Shown: piece by piece, positions 39,181 through 52,400 of the stretch
Layout of the letters: every line of letters begins with the position of its first letter
Numbering within the stretch: the first letter of the stretch is position 1
Source of the DNA: Whitmania pigra
Lineage: Eukaryota > Annelida > Clitellata > Hirudinida > Haemopidae
NCBI GenBank assembly: GCA_021613335.1
Contig: JAJTWR010000257.1
Coordinates: 717,501 to 781,500, forward strand
DNA length: 64,000 nt
Reading direction: 5' to 3'
Notes under the pieces: generated by a model
What the model saw: only the letters and a program-made list of their open reading frames with translations
The model's database searches: none
What the model was told of the DNA's origin: nothing
Translations under genes and position numbers: made by a program

Positions 39181-41241
39181 CGGAGCTCTTTCCTTCTGCG
39201 CTCGCTCGAAGTCGTTTTAATTGCGTTTTTGGCGATTAATTGCGATCGTTACGCAGCTTTTTGTAAATCGTCGGCAATTATTTTTGTCGTGATTGTTTGT
39301 CTTTGTAAATCTTGCAAAACCTTCAATTTTTGCCTTTTGGGATAAGACTTCAGATTTCATGGATCAAGGTGAGACCTTTTCATGCAGTTTTTCTATTTCT
39401 TTTTCTTCTTTTTTTTTGCAAATTTCAGTGCCTTTCCTATTTGTTCGAGTAGATGATTCTCGTAAAGCTTCGATTTTATAACCATTATTTATTCTTTATT
39501 ATTTTCTAAACAATTTTAACTTAAACGATTTGAACACATTTTGTCTGCTATGCTTTTACGTGTCGCAAGCAATTCTCTCGTTAGTTCTAATAGAAATTTA
39601 TAACTTTTAAAGGCCTATTTAAATTAAATTTTCACTGTAATATTTCGTTAAAAAATCGATCCAAATCGAAAGTTCATGAAGTTTTGATCGCCCAGCATAC
39701 TTCTGGGCCAAGTGTTGTTTACGCAGTCAGCAGAAACTTTGGCACAGCAAACGATTTCATGTTAATCGCGCCGTCGGAACGCATAAATCTCAGAAAATGT
39801 AAACAGTGTTCGAGCAAAAAAAGGAGCGAAATTATGTTTAAAAACAGATAAGACGCGAGTGGATGGCGGTTATTCGAACATGGCGTTTGTGAGCTTGGGT
39901 GTGCTAGCGATAATTGTCCGTTTTCTAATTATTATAAATAATTAGGACGGTTTGTAGGCAGAAAAAAACTTAAATTCTCAATAGAGTTGCTTGGTTCTGG
40001 AATATGGCTTTGTTTTGTAAGTATTATTATGTTTCTATGGTGTTGCGTCGATATGGTTACAGACGACGAAGTAACTAATATAGAAAAGGCGGCAGTAACT
40101 CAAAGAACAATTTACGATTGGAGTGGTAATAGATACATCTTGCTTGTAAAGGGAAATTGGCAAGATTTTTCGTTGGATTATTTATTTATTTATTTATTTG
40201 ATTATAGTCCTTTGCATAACTGAGATGATTTAAACTTTCGTTGGGTTTTCACTCCGGCCAATATATATATATATATAGGATGCACCCATTTTTTTGATGA
40301 TATCTCAACTAATACGTCACGTACAGTTCTAAAATTTTAGTAGGTTATGTAAATATTGATTCCAAAATTACATTTTTAAATTTGGTGAAGTATTATTTTA
40401 AAACTTAGTAAAAAAAATCTCAAAAATGTGTTTACGATTGCGGCCAGAAAATATAGGAAGTAAACGTCAAAAGTCAATAATAACAATAACAATTTATTGT
40501 TTTTTATGCAAAAAATATCTAATATGAAATTATGTTTACTTTCTTTTCTATTATTTCAAAACATCTTTTGTCCATCGACAAAATTAATTTTTTATAAAGT
40601 CTGCTTCCAAATGGTTCCAGGCATTCCTAATGACATCTTCCAAATCTGATTTAGAGTTAAATTGTCTTCCATCTTTGTAAACAAGTCTAGACAACTTACA
40701 CCAAGCATTACTCGACTGTAAATGCGGATGTTGTCATATTTTGTTAATAATTATTGATTTCTGATTACTAATAATAGTAGTAATAGTTAAACTAATAATT
40801 ATTAAACCAATTGTGGCTAAACGTAAATCTAATATCAAATGATGTTCAAATAACGAGATTTTCAGAAAAAAACTTATGGATTGTAAGCATAAGACTTACA
40901 GCTTAATATTTTTTTTTTAATTTATTAAGATGGGCCGAGATTTTGCTAGTCAGCAATCGATTTGCACCCTCTACATGTCAAAGTTATCCCACCATTCGAT
41001 TTCTTTTCTCTACACGTGTTGTGCGCAAAGCCAAGTTTTTGCAAATAAAATTCTTAAGCACTTAAGCACTAAATGCATTTTCAAAAACCAACCTCTTACA
41101 ATTACAATAGAATAGAATAATAGAAATAACAATAATAATAACCACTCAAGTAATAATTAACTAATAGGCAATTAATTAAAAAATCGTAATTAAAATTATC
41201 TCACAAAGGTAACAATTCATCATCTGGACAGGCTGCATAGG
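39181..41241. other. Intergenic, CAS gene to FkbM gene
   Basis: AT-rich; contains CAS 3' sequence and a Tc1-like relic (40,530-40,710). The 78-residue frame at 39,987 and the 61-residue frame at 40,930 lack any domain. Confidence 0.5.
40530..40710 (-). mobile_element. Tc1/mariner transposase C-terminal relic
   Basis: The gene-strand reading WCKLSRLVYKDGRQFNSKSD, then VIRNAWNHLEADFI and, after a one-base frameshift, LSMDKRCFEII follows the end of Tc1-type transposases (W..L...V, then SM..R). It has a stop and a frameshift, and no catalytic DDE part is seen. Confidence 0.6.
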
Positions 41242-42671
41242 ATGAAATCCAACGCTCTTTGGATCATAGTCTTAATTCAGACGTTCTTCATCTTCATCCT
41301 TCTCTTGTATCGTGGTGAGGTCATGCAGATGGAAAACTTTTCCAGACCAGGTTAGCAGCAGTATCCTTCCACTTTGCTACCTTGACGCTCTCGGTAATAT
41401 GGTTTTGATATGACATTGACAAAGATGATACAATTACATCGTAATCCTACATTTATACTAATGATATTAAATAAATATAGATATATATATATATCATATA
41501 TTACGATTACGATTAATACAATATATATTGCAATATATATATCATATATATGTGCATATGATATTTATGAAAATATTCTCATGACAATAATGGTATCATT
41601 TATATATTTATAGAAATAAAGAACTAGACATGCGACATAAATTCGACATAAACTGCTCCATTTCTCACAGCATTCATGTTAAGGAACAGCCGGATCAGCA
41701 GACTAGAGAGATTGTCCAACTATGACGAATACATGATCATGACAATCGAAAGACTGATCTCAAGGAAGGCCCATGCCAGAGACCCGGAGGTGATCGAACT
41801 GCTTAAAGGACTCATAGATCCTCCGTCCACTTCTCACACCTTGAAACTTTCCAGATTTGTCTACAAGACGCCTCAGGCTGAAGTCATCGATGACTATCTC
41901 GAACAGAAGGTTGCTGTTGTTTATTGATGTTTGTTGTTGTTGTTGTTGTTGTTACGGGTGTTGTTTATTAACATCTGTCATTACGACGATGTCGCCGCTA
42001 TTACGTTATTTTAATTCCGGTCCATTAGGTTAGATGGAAATGACATTTCGAACTCTCACCTCCGAGTTGATCCTGGAGGTGGAACTGCCAAAAGGATTGA
42101 TAGATTGATTTTAAACTGAAAAATGTTTCAAATGCTATTTCAAATCCGTAACTGTAACTAAGAATTAATAATCTCCAGTAAAAAAAAAATAAAAAAAAAT
42201 AAGTCAAAATAAAATTCAGATTGATCTAAAAATGAGTTGCAATCAGCAACGTCACTTAAAAGTCAACCCATCAATCAACGACTTCGACGCCTGAGTAGAT
42301 AAATGAAAAGGACAAACAGAAACATGTTTTAACAAGTCTCAGTAAATCAATAACAATTATTATTAAATTCTCTATTATAACATCACGGTGATTCACCACA
42401 TTCGCACATTATTTGCAAATTTTCGTTTCAAAGAGGGATGGCTTTTACGTAGAAGTCGGGGCTTACGAAGGAGAAAGGTCTTCAAATTCGCTGTTCTTCG
42501 AGGCCAGCAGGGCTTGGAATGGTCTCTTAATCGAGGCTGATCCTTTCTTCTACACCCAGCTTTTGGGCAAAAACAGAAGAGCGTGGAGTATCAATGCCTG
42601 CCTAAGTCCGACCAGTTACGTCAGCAAAGTAATTATGATTGAAGTTTTTTTTTGTTTTCAGATATAAAATT

Positions 42672-42762
<91 letters not shown>

Positions 42763-44910
42763 TGATGCTGATGAAGATGATAATAATTTTTTTTTGAAAT
42801 AATTATATTAATATCATCATCACCATAATAGCAACGATATTAATACAACCGATAATAGGTCGAGTTAATGTTTCAATAATAATAATTATTATTATTAATT
42901 GTTCTTTTTTGCTTGTATACATCCATGCTTGTGCTACTAAATTAAGCTCGATAAAAACTTTAAATGTAAACATTGTAATGGCGGCACAGGGAATTTAAAT
43001 CCTTTCTGATGGAAGTGGGCTCACATGTGGTTTACTTCTGCCAAATTCGCTGGCTTAGCAAGTCATCAACATTATTCATATTCTGGAGTCTATGTGATGA
43101 AATAAAGACATTCATGACAAATACAAAGGATAGGGTGAATGTTTTCTGGACGATGACCCGTGGGTGAACGACTAGGCTTTTCTAGTCGACATAACAAAAT
43201 TCAAGGCCGAGTTGAACGTCAGACTTCAAGGAAAGAACCAGCTGGTTCACAAGTTGTATGAACATGTTGTGACGTTCATTTAGAAGTTGAAGTTAATTCA
43301 ATCACAGCTGATTCTGAAGAATGTTGTACATTGCCCAGTCTTTTCGTCGAGGTCTACTGTATCAGTACAACATGAGAAATACTCTGAATTAGTCACCAAT
43401 GGAAATCGAAGTTAAGTTCTCTGCTTACAGACGAACATTTGGCAGCATTATTGCGCATTTCGACTTCTACTGTTGGAGCAGATATAGACTACTTGTGCAA
43501 AAACCCGTGCCAGGGCTAATCCGGCCCGCGACTAGTCTAAAAGTTGTACACTTAGCCCTCCGCTCAAAAAGGTTGGACACCCCTGACTTAGAAACTCCTA
43601 TCAAACGTTTCGGCCCAAACTTCTGACGTTCTCGAGGGCTGAACCACGCCCTCCTACGCGTTCCATCTATCCTGCTGTGCCTGCTGCACTGCATTAATGA
43701 TTCGATCTCTTTCCAATTCCCCCCTTCTCTCCCGAATGATAAGCCTTGCCCTAACCGCAGGGCAAGACTCAGACCATTTTGCGAAGTGGTTCCACCCAAC
43801 AGCCTGCCGACCCGACTGAATAGGACCTCGCACTTCCTCGAACGTCAGTTCTGCAACTGACTTATCGATTTCATCCTGTGCTGAGAGCTTCCTTTTTAGA
43901 ATGCCTGCAAGGCTATGGGCAATAGCGATGGAAATACTTCGCTAAAAATAATAACTATAAATGAATTCCTACAATAAATAAGATAAATATATTACTTAAA
44001 AATACTCACACATGCTTGGGTTTGATAACAATGAGCATCTGTTACTAGCGCTTATAAAAAGTAGGATTGTTTAGTTGGATCGATTTGACCTATGGATGCA
44101 CAGCATGACATCCCAAAAGGAAAAAAAAAAGCTCATACAACACCATTCAGAATAAGTAGAAACCAGTAGAATAACCTTGTTATTATTATTAATATTATTA
44201 ATAGTAGTTATATTTAAACTACTTCAGCCCAGACGAATAAAGTTTTACTAAAAAATTACGGTGTCCAGTGAACGATTTTGCTTCAAAATGGAGAAAGCCT
44301 GAAAAACTAGTTAAAAAATGTTATAGCAAGAAATGGGCCGTCGTGTCTTGATTTATATTATATCAATATAAACATGTTCTTTTAACTTACCAGTAGAACA
44401 ACTTTGCTATTGTTAATAGTTATATATAAGGTAGATATATTAATATAAACGTAAATTATGCAATCATCATTTTACCTCAATACATAATTATAACATAATT
44501 ACCGTCTTGAACAGTTTCAGTTCAAAGGGAGTGACACCGGAAAAGGAAAACTCGATGTGGAAAAATCCAAAAACCGGTCTCTGTCCCTCTTCTCCGAAAC
44601 CATGACCATTCCCTGCTTCCCCCTTGAGTCCATGCTCGTGGCCCTGGGCGTGGAGAAAGTGGACTTTTTCAGTCTTGACGTAGAAGGCTTAGAGTTGGAC
44701 ATTCTCAGGTCTCTCGACCTCAGAAGACTCGACATTGCCACTCTGACGGTCGAGTTCGAACACGGCAACAAATCTGCCTACCTACCTTTCATGGAGGGGA
44801 ACGGGTACAAACTTCTCCGGGAGATCAACGTCGCCGATCGAGTTAATTTCCTCTATGCGCAGGACTTTATATTCGCAAAACCCAAGAAGATTGCGGTCGG
44901 TTTAACGTAG
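41242..44910 (+). CDS. FkbM-type methyltransferase, type II membrane-anchored, 310 aa
   Basis: Exons 41242-41350, 41671-41909, 42434-42628 and 44521-44910 total 933 nt. Residues 1-25 carry a short basic start and a hydrophobic signal-anchor (ALWIIVLIQTFFIFILLL), predicting a Golgi/ER-lumenal catalytic domain. About residues 117-135 hold the SAM-binding block (FYVEVGAYEGERSSNS), followed by LLIEADPF. About residues 229-245 hold VDFFSLDVEGLELDIL, the second family signature. The fold is that of FkbM methyltransferases, which methylate oxygen on small molecules or sugars. The substrate cannot be read from sequence. Intron 3 (1.9 kb) contains a TAA microsatellite, a hAT transposase relic and another retroelement fragment. 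It is convergent with HADH. Confidence 0.87.
42674..42762. repeat. (TAA)n microsatellite in FkbM intron 3
   Basis: Near-perfect TAA repeats of about 88 bp. Confidence 0.95.
42975..43590 (+). mobile_element. hAT transposase relic (GTF2IRD2/ZBED-like) with right terminus
   Basis: Broken frames read YFCQIRWLSKSSTLF and DEIKTFMTN, then after a frameshift FLVDITKFKAELNVRLQGKN and QLVHKLYEHVVTF, the typical mid-region of domesticated-type hAT transposases. The right edge GGTTGGACACCCCTG at about 43,571-43,585 matches the CAGGGGTGTCCAAC-type hAT terminus. Several stops are present, and no left terminus was found. Confidence 0.65.
43626..43960 (-). mobile_element. Possible R2/NeSL-like non-LTR retrotransposon fragment
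   Basis: A GC-rich open stretch reads KSVAELTFEEVRGPIQSGRQ, then INAVQQAQQDRWNAWEG-like sequence broken by one stop. The AVQQ..Q..W..WEG pattern recalls a segment upstream of the zinc-knuckle region in R2/NeSL-type reverse transcriptases. The base composition is clearly unlike its flanks. Confidence 0.3.
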
Positions 44911-45451
44911 CGTCGTGTCGCAAAAGTTGTTTAAAAGTTTCAAATGGACTCGATTATTTGTCTATCTTGGCTTTTGTAAGTGTTATAAGATTAGGTAATA
45001 ATACGCCGGAGACATACTCTCGGCTTGAAATGTGATGGATGACGAGGCGAAAGACAGGTCAGCTTGCTTTATGGACAGTCTGGAAACTTTATTTATGTCG
45101 TAATAAGGCTTATATAATAACGCTGTTATTTGCCACAACGACGAGCACAATAGCTCAATGAGTCACAGCACGCGCAGGTAGTAGGACCACAGCCGCAACC
45201 GAACCTGAACCGCCAGGGGGCGCCCTCGGCTAGGGGACTATGTAAATGAGCGACTAAAAAGCTCCTTCGCAGATACATAAGGCACTCATATATTGGCCAA
45301 ACACAAATGCGCCAACGACGATAAGGCGCCAAGTCAATTGTCGGAAATATAGCTTACAAAAATATCCAATATCGTTTTGGTTAAGGCCATTAAAATCAAA
45401 AAGAGGCATCTTTAATAAGGCAAATTGGAACATGATTAACGGACATCAAAG
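44911..45451. other. Convergent 3' interval between FkbM gene and HADH
   Basis: Both 3' untranslated regions must lie here. The 68-residue minus frame at 45,126 has no homology signal I recognise. Confidence 0.5.
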
Positions 45452-47438
45452 TTATTTCTTTTTGTGGGTATAAAAGCCTTCCCCTGTCTTCACGCCCAAC
45501 TTTCCCTCAGAAACCAGCTTGTCCAGCAAAGGACTTTTGGCATACAAGGGATTATTTGGCTCCTGTTCATACCATCCTTTAAGAGCAAATAATTATAAAT
45601 GTACCTACATTAAATATACAGCGGAATTCGAAAATATCGTAAATTCAAAATACCGTCCATAATGAACTTGCAAGTGTCCAATCCCGTGTAGTCGAGCAAC
45701 TCAAAAGGACCCATTGGGTGGCCTAGGCCTAATTTCATGGCTGTGTCGATGTCCCTGGCTGTGGCATCACCTTGAAGAACAATTATTACTATTATTATAG
45801 TTATTATTTAGTTATTATTATACTGTGAAAGAACCGTAGTAATGCAATTTATAACATTTTCGGCCGCTATAACAACTACGCACCTCTTTCCAGCATCCTG
45901 ACGCTTTCCATCAGGTAAGGGATGAACAGCCGGTTGACAATGAAACCGTTCGTGTCCTGGAGACGGGAAAAGATGGAAAAGTGGTACTTAGTCGACTAAT
46001 TATAGTCACGGGCACAAAAAACATGAAATTTAAATTAATTTACTTAACTGAATTAACTATAGGATTAAGCCACATTCAATCTAGAAATAATAGATTACCA
46101 TTTTTAGTGGTAAAAAACAAGAAATGATTTCATAAACACTCAAAATTGCAAAATTGACTGAGCTTAACACCTTGGCTTGCACTGTGGTCTTTCCAACACT
46201 GGAGCCAAATTCCAGCAACTTCTTGTGGGTGTCTTCGGATGTCTCGGGTGTCCTAATGACCTGCAAATACATATTAAATTAATAATGTTAATATAATTAA
46301 CAATTTACAAACTAATAATTCACATTTAAAAAATCAGTCACCTCCACCAATTTCATGACGGCCACGGGATTGAAAAAGTGGAGACCGCCAAACCTGTCCA
46401 GCCTCTTGGTGACCTTGGCAATGTCCTTGATGGGGAACGAGGAGGTGTTCGAGGCAAATATGGTGTGTCTGGTCATCAACGAATAATAAAAATGTATAAA
46501 CAATGTAATAATAACAATACCGTGTCACGAAAATAATCAGAAAAAAGACCAAAATAATTGAAACAAACACATTCACATAAATTATCCAAGAACTCGCTGA
46601 CGTAAAACCAGATCCTACCTATGAGAAGTAAACTTACTGAGGAGCAACTTGGTCGATCGCAGAAAAGATCTTGTGCTTCAGATCCATGTTTTCCACCACT
46701 GCCTCCACAACGAGATCTGCAGTTTTGACGGCTTCAGAAGCGTCGGTGTTGTACTGCATTCTCCCAAGAGCTGTCTTTGAAAACTCTTCTCCTTTCTTCA
46801 AAAAATAAAAAATTCAAAACTAGTGCATTGCTATGTTACATTTTGTAATCTATTAAGTAATTAAATTATTTAAATAAAATCCTCCAAACAAAATTATAAG
46901 AATATGAATAAATTCGATATTAAAAAAAAGCATTCGTTCGACCTCCTTGTCATCCGCATATAGTTTCCTTGCAACTCTGGCTAGGCTAGTTTCAATTCTA
47001 GCCTTGGACTGATCAAGCACATCTTTGCTGATGTCCACAAGTGTTACTTTGTAACCTGTTTGAGCTGCAACCTGAACAATGAACAAAACAAAGTTTAGTT
47101 ACAGTTGCTTGACATTGTAATTACACATTAGAAAAAGAAAAGACTTAAAAAGTCACATTCATGTTTTCAAGACTTATTTTTTGAGTATTTAGTAATCATA
47201 GAAAGGTCAAAATATGGGCCGTGTGAAAAGCTTAAGAAAATGAAAAATAGCAACATTATGCTCATGTTATTAAGACAAGAGCCCAATGGAAAAATTAACA
47301 TTTATGAGATATTACAAGACCAACCTGCGCTATACCACTGCCCATCAAACCACCACCGATGATGGTGACATTGTTGATGGAAGCGGCGAGCTTAGCAGAT
47401 GACATTTGACGAGTGAACAACTTTAGGGCAGAAGCCAT
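45452..47438 (-). CDS. HADH: Mitochondrial 3-hydroxyacyl-CoA dehydrogenase, 310 aa
   Basis: Exons: 47325-47438, 46943-47071, 46638-46795, 46342-46468, 46171-46260, 45884-45956, 45654-45770, 45452-45576, totalling 933 nt. It oxidises L-3-hydroxyacyl-CoA with NAD+ in the third step of mitochondrial beta-oxidation. A short basic leader ([16 protein letters not shown]) suits mitochondrial import. NAD-binding [13 protein letters not shown] follows at about residues 26-38. [10 protein letters not shown] and [15 protein letters not shown] carry the catalytic His and Glu. The C-terminal dimer domain has [32 protein letters not shown] and KTGEGFY. The length is close to vertebrate HADH. A 5' untranslated intron (47439-47510) is suggested by a GTAAGT donor and a TTTAAG acceptor directly before the ATG. 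Confidence 0.95.
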
Positions 47439-47510
47439 CTTAAATTTTAAAAATAAAAATTCTCTTTAAGAAAACAAATTACTAAAACTTAATTTAAGGT
47501 TGTCACTTAC

Positions 47511-48589
47511 CAGACAGACACCAAATAAACAGGCGAAGAGGTGCAGGTCAAGTTTAAAAGTATATTGCGATTGCGCCGTAGCTAACAAAACTGTTTTACA
47601 AGGTTTGAAATTAAAAACATTTGCATTTATTAATGTCTATTTTAATGTATATTTTTATTAAAAAAATAGCACTAAAAGTATTCCATCTTCACAGAAAAAG
47701 CACAGTTAATTGTGAAAGTTTTATTTAAAGGACTTTTGAAGTAATTAACAAAACTATAGTAATTTTGATATTTTTCAATGCATTAATTATATTTTATTTC
47801 ATCACTAACGGGCGATTGGAAATCGGTCAGGTATGGTACCACGCGGTCTGTACCTTATCACCTGCTCCAGAGTATCAACATTGGAAACATTGTTGGATAA
47901 ATTTCAAGGAAATAGTTTAAAACAGTTCAATCAATTTATTGCGGACCTTTCCCAAATTTTAAGCACAGATAAATAATAAATATTATTATTTTAATTATTA
48001 TTATTTATTGGTTCGAGTTATAAAACACGTTTATAGTCCTTAATTAATTAACTTGTCCATTGATTGACTTACGCCATCCTAAAGACTGTCTTCATTCTAC
48101 TTTAAAGTTTAAACCTCTTTCTAAAACCAGAGATATTTTGAAGGCGAACAAAACAATCCGACAATTCAAGTGGCCATTTTTAGTGACAATCTTCCAAGAA
48201 TAACATGATTTTCGGTGGAATACAATAAAAAACGTAGTATGAATGTAACAACACTAATAGTTGCAGCTAACAGAACTAATAAATGCATAGTACCGACACC
48301 AAGAAATCATGATTGCTAAACTTATTTTTACAAATAATCGAGTGTTAGTCTACAAATTATGGCAGGCCAAAAAACAATTTCCTGACAGCCAGGCTCCATT
48401 TAGAGATGGATCCAGGGCACATCGAACAAATGTCGAGACCCTTGGACATGAACGGCTTCATAAAATTCTTCCAATTCAGCTGTTTATAATAACAATCATC
48501 TCCGCAATCTTAATCTTAATCTAACAATTTTGTCAATAATAGAAACAAAATATTATTTAAAATTAGTAATTTATAATTTATTCTTCTCC
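47511..48589. other. Intergenic, HADH promoter side to SLC46-like 3' end
   Basis: AT-rich. The right edge of the probable HADH non-coding exon is at or beyond 47,511. The 71-residue frame at 48,309 is unsupported. Confidence 0.45.
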
Positions 48590-49381
48590 TCAGGTAAGGA
48601 ATTCGTTCACTGATGCCACCACAACAGATCCTGTGCCATATCTGATTCTGTAGCATCTGTAAATATTTATATTTATAAATGTATTTATTTTGTATTTATA
48701 AATGTATTTATTTTGTATTTATAAATGTATTTATTTTGTATTTATAAATTATTAATTAAGTTTATTATAATTACATTTTGAAGATTAGAATAATTACCTC
48801 GATTAGAATAGCTCGATTTATAAATTACACCTCTGAGAATATTCAACATGAGTAAATAAATATTGAAAAAACCCGGGAGTCCGCAAATAAGCGAGTTAAC
48901 TAATAAGTTTATTAAAGCAAGTATTCAGTTAGCAGAACTGAATAACAGAAGTTGAGTGTTTAATAATTGAGGTACTTAAGGATGCAAATGGATATTTGGG
49001 CTTCTAAGTTGTCTGGACAAGTTTCCTTGTGTTAAAATAATTAATTATAAACTTAATTATGCGCCACGTTTACAACAATATGTTCATTATGGATATTTGC
49101 TGCAATCAAGACCTCAATTTTATTTTTGGAGTTTCAGTTGTAAACAATTACAATTACGAACGTTTTCGGTAAATATCTGAAATAATCCTGTAATTATAAT
49201 ATCTGAAATAATCCTATAATTTATTAAAATAAAATACTACAAGGCATTCAAACATGACAATGATGAACTATATTGCATGTGGAGAGGCACACCAGATGAA
49301 GCAGTTATAGCAAAAAGCAATTACAAACCTAGTGCAGGAATAGGGATAACAATTAAGGTATTTATGATGGTAATAATAATA

Positions 49382-49455
<74 letters not shown>

Positions 49456-52400
49456 TAATAATAATAATAATAACAATAATAATAATAATAATAATAATAT
49501 TAATAATCATCATCATTATCATCATCATCAGCAAGGTACAAAAAAAATTCTCAAAACCTCTGCAATACTAACAAACAAGCCGACAAGTAAACACGATGGC
49601 AATTATTAATCATCGTAATAATTGCAAATAATAATTGCAATAATTACAAAAACACTCACATGAAAATAATTGCCCCTAAGCCGTAGAGAGAGGCAGACAC
49701 GAGGAAGACTGTGGCCGTGGAATAGAAGAGGGTTGCAGAATAGACTATGCTGAAGATGATCGATCCCAGGAAACAGCAGAGTATCTCCACTGCCGATATG
49801 GATCCCAAGACTGCGCCTGAAAATTATTACGATCATGATTATTATTATTAGGATTATTAAGATTATGATGATGATGATGATGATTATTATTATTATTATT
49901 ATTATTATTATCATCATCATCATCATCATTATTATTATTATTATTATCATGAATATTATTATTATTATTATTGTCAATGTCACGCATAAAATTAAACAAT
50001 ACAAATTAGATATGCCAGAAGTAGCTTATAATTAGCCCATAAAATAGATGTTTCAAAGCTCCGGTTAGGAAGTCTTAGGCAGTTTTTAATCGATCTGTCA
50101 TTTATGCAGCACACCTAATCGAGAACGCCAAATGCAGACACAGACTGGGTTGTTATGAATTATTAATTAATTATTAATTAATTATTGTCAATGAATAACT
50201 AATAAGCAAGTAACCATGCATTATGCACAAGTTAAAGCTTCAAGTGGTGATAAGTAAATGATTATTTTTACATTTAACATAAGCATAACAATAACAACTA
50301 TAATATTAATAATAATGATGATAATGATGACGACGATGATGATGACGACGACGATAACAACTGTAGAATTGCAGTAACATTAGTAATATAACTTATAAAT
50401 ATTTAACGCTTATTGTCATTGCTTTGCTATTGATAGCCTTGCTATTATTGTTATTGCTGTTGTTAATGTTGTTGTTGTTGTTGTTGTTGTTGTTGCTGTT
50501 GTTGATGATGATGCCTTGTCTTACCATGTCTTCCCGGTTCAACTAGCAGTGTCATCATGGTCCTGACGCTGGGTATGAGCATCATGTTGAACACGTTCAA
50601 TACCACGCCTGCATATTAAAAGTAAAATATTAATTTTTAAAAATTAAAAATTACATAAATTTAAAGAAGAAAAACTATAACACTCCTATAGCCTACAACT
50701 CGTGTAGCTGTAATTCATTTATCAATTAGATAATAAATACATTGGATACAATAATTTCAAATTTCAAATATTATTTGAAAAAAAACCCAGAAAAAAAAAA
50801 CGAAATCGAAAACTCACCATAAAACATGGAATTCGTGTCCCGAACGAAAAACAAGTAAATCCGATAAGAAGCAGACGTCAGACAACAGATGATGGCCACG
50901 GTTATGTGACTGGAAAAGCGCTCCATGATTGGTGCAAGAACTACCGAACCCAAAGCGGCCACTGAAACAAGTACCCCCGTGTACAGGCCGATCTTGGTCG
51001 AGTCCCAGCACAGGGGGCTGTTGAGTTCAAAGAGCGTCATGATGATGATGTCAAAGTAAGCAGTAACGATGACGAAGAAGGCGAGTATAAGGATCCTAAG
51101 TCTGCAGACAATCTCCCTGTTCGATTTGCTCATTTCAGAGGTTATGTCCAAGGACTGGGACAAATTGGAAAAGGTCGAAATCAGAGAAGCGGTCAAGGTC
51201 GACGTGATGCCGTCGGATTGCTGATTTCGACCGGCACCGTTCTTGCTCTTGCGAGAACCGCCGTTGGAATAAATAGCGCAGGTATTTCGTACGTGGTCTG
51301 AAATTTGACGAAACAGATTCGGCGTGCCGGAAGTGCCACTCCCCTCGGACACCTGTGGATTGCTCGAAGACCTCTCTCCCTCGGAACCGAGAGTATGAGA
51401 AGTCGAGATGCCATTTTCTCCAGATGTCAGTCCTTCATCTCCCTCGGAATGAATCAAAGGACTGGCGGGCTCGTCAACCGAGTACGATTTGTATTTTTCG
51501 TAGTGGTCATTTTCTACCACGATGCCGGAGTTATCAGGGTCCTTCATGGCCGGGATGCAAGCCAGACAGTACAACAAGTTGACCCCCGATACTGCCGCGG
51601 TGATGATCAGGGTCATGGTCGGCCCCAGTCTGGCATAGGCCTCACCCATGGTGAAGGGTGACACAGTGCTTCCTCCAAGAAGAGAAAGTTGAAGAATGGT
51701 AATCCTGAACAATCGGTTCTGAGCGTTCGTCTTGCCGACAACGTGTGCAACCCCAGCCATTATGATGCAACCGAATGACCCTGACAAACCGCTAGTGAAG
51801 TCTAAAATGAGGAGCCATAGGATGGAACCCCTGGAATTGATTAATTGGAATCAAGGTGAATTGAATGTATGTGTGGGCTGTTACCTGATTTATTATTACA
51901 TTAAGCAATAAAAAATAAAAATTTTAATCAACAAAAATATTAATAACGATAATAATGATATAAAAAAAAATAGTGATAATAATAATAATGGTAATAATAA
52001 AAAGTAAAAAAAAAAATAATAATTTCATTTGCCAATTACGCCTTAATGAAGCCAGTTTAACAGAGCAGGCAACATGAAACCTACTTGAAGTGAATGAGGA
52101 ATATCACAGCGAAAGTGGTGATGAAATTTCCAAAAACGGGGGGTATGAAGGCCCACTTTCGACCGTGACGGTCGCTCACTGAGCCCAAAATGAGGGAGGA
52201 GAACATGGCCGGGAAAACCCAGACGGCCATGCGGAGCATCCCGAAATACGAGGTCATCATCTGGTTGCGCTGGTTGAATGCAAATTCAGGTGTGCTGGTA
52301 TTGATGTTACAGGTAGCAATGGAGTCACCGCGGGTGATGTTGAAATCGTGGCTGATGTTCTTCAGGAGATCTTGGTTCCAGTTGTACAAGGTGATCCACT

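Noticed and set aside
45126..45332. Cys-rich 68-residue minus frame
   Set aside because: A short frame in a convergent 3' interval. The cysteines come from GCA/CGC-rich sequence, and there is no signal peptide or homologous pattern.
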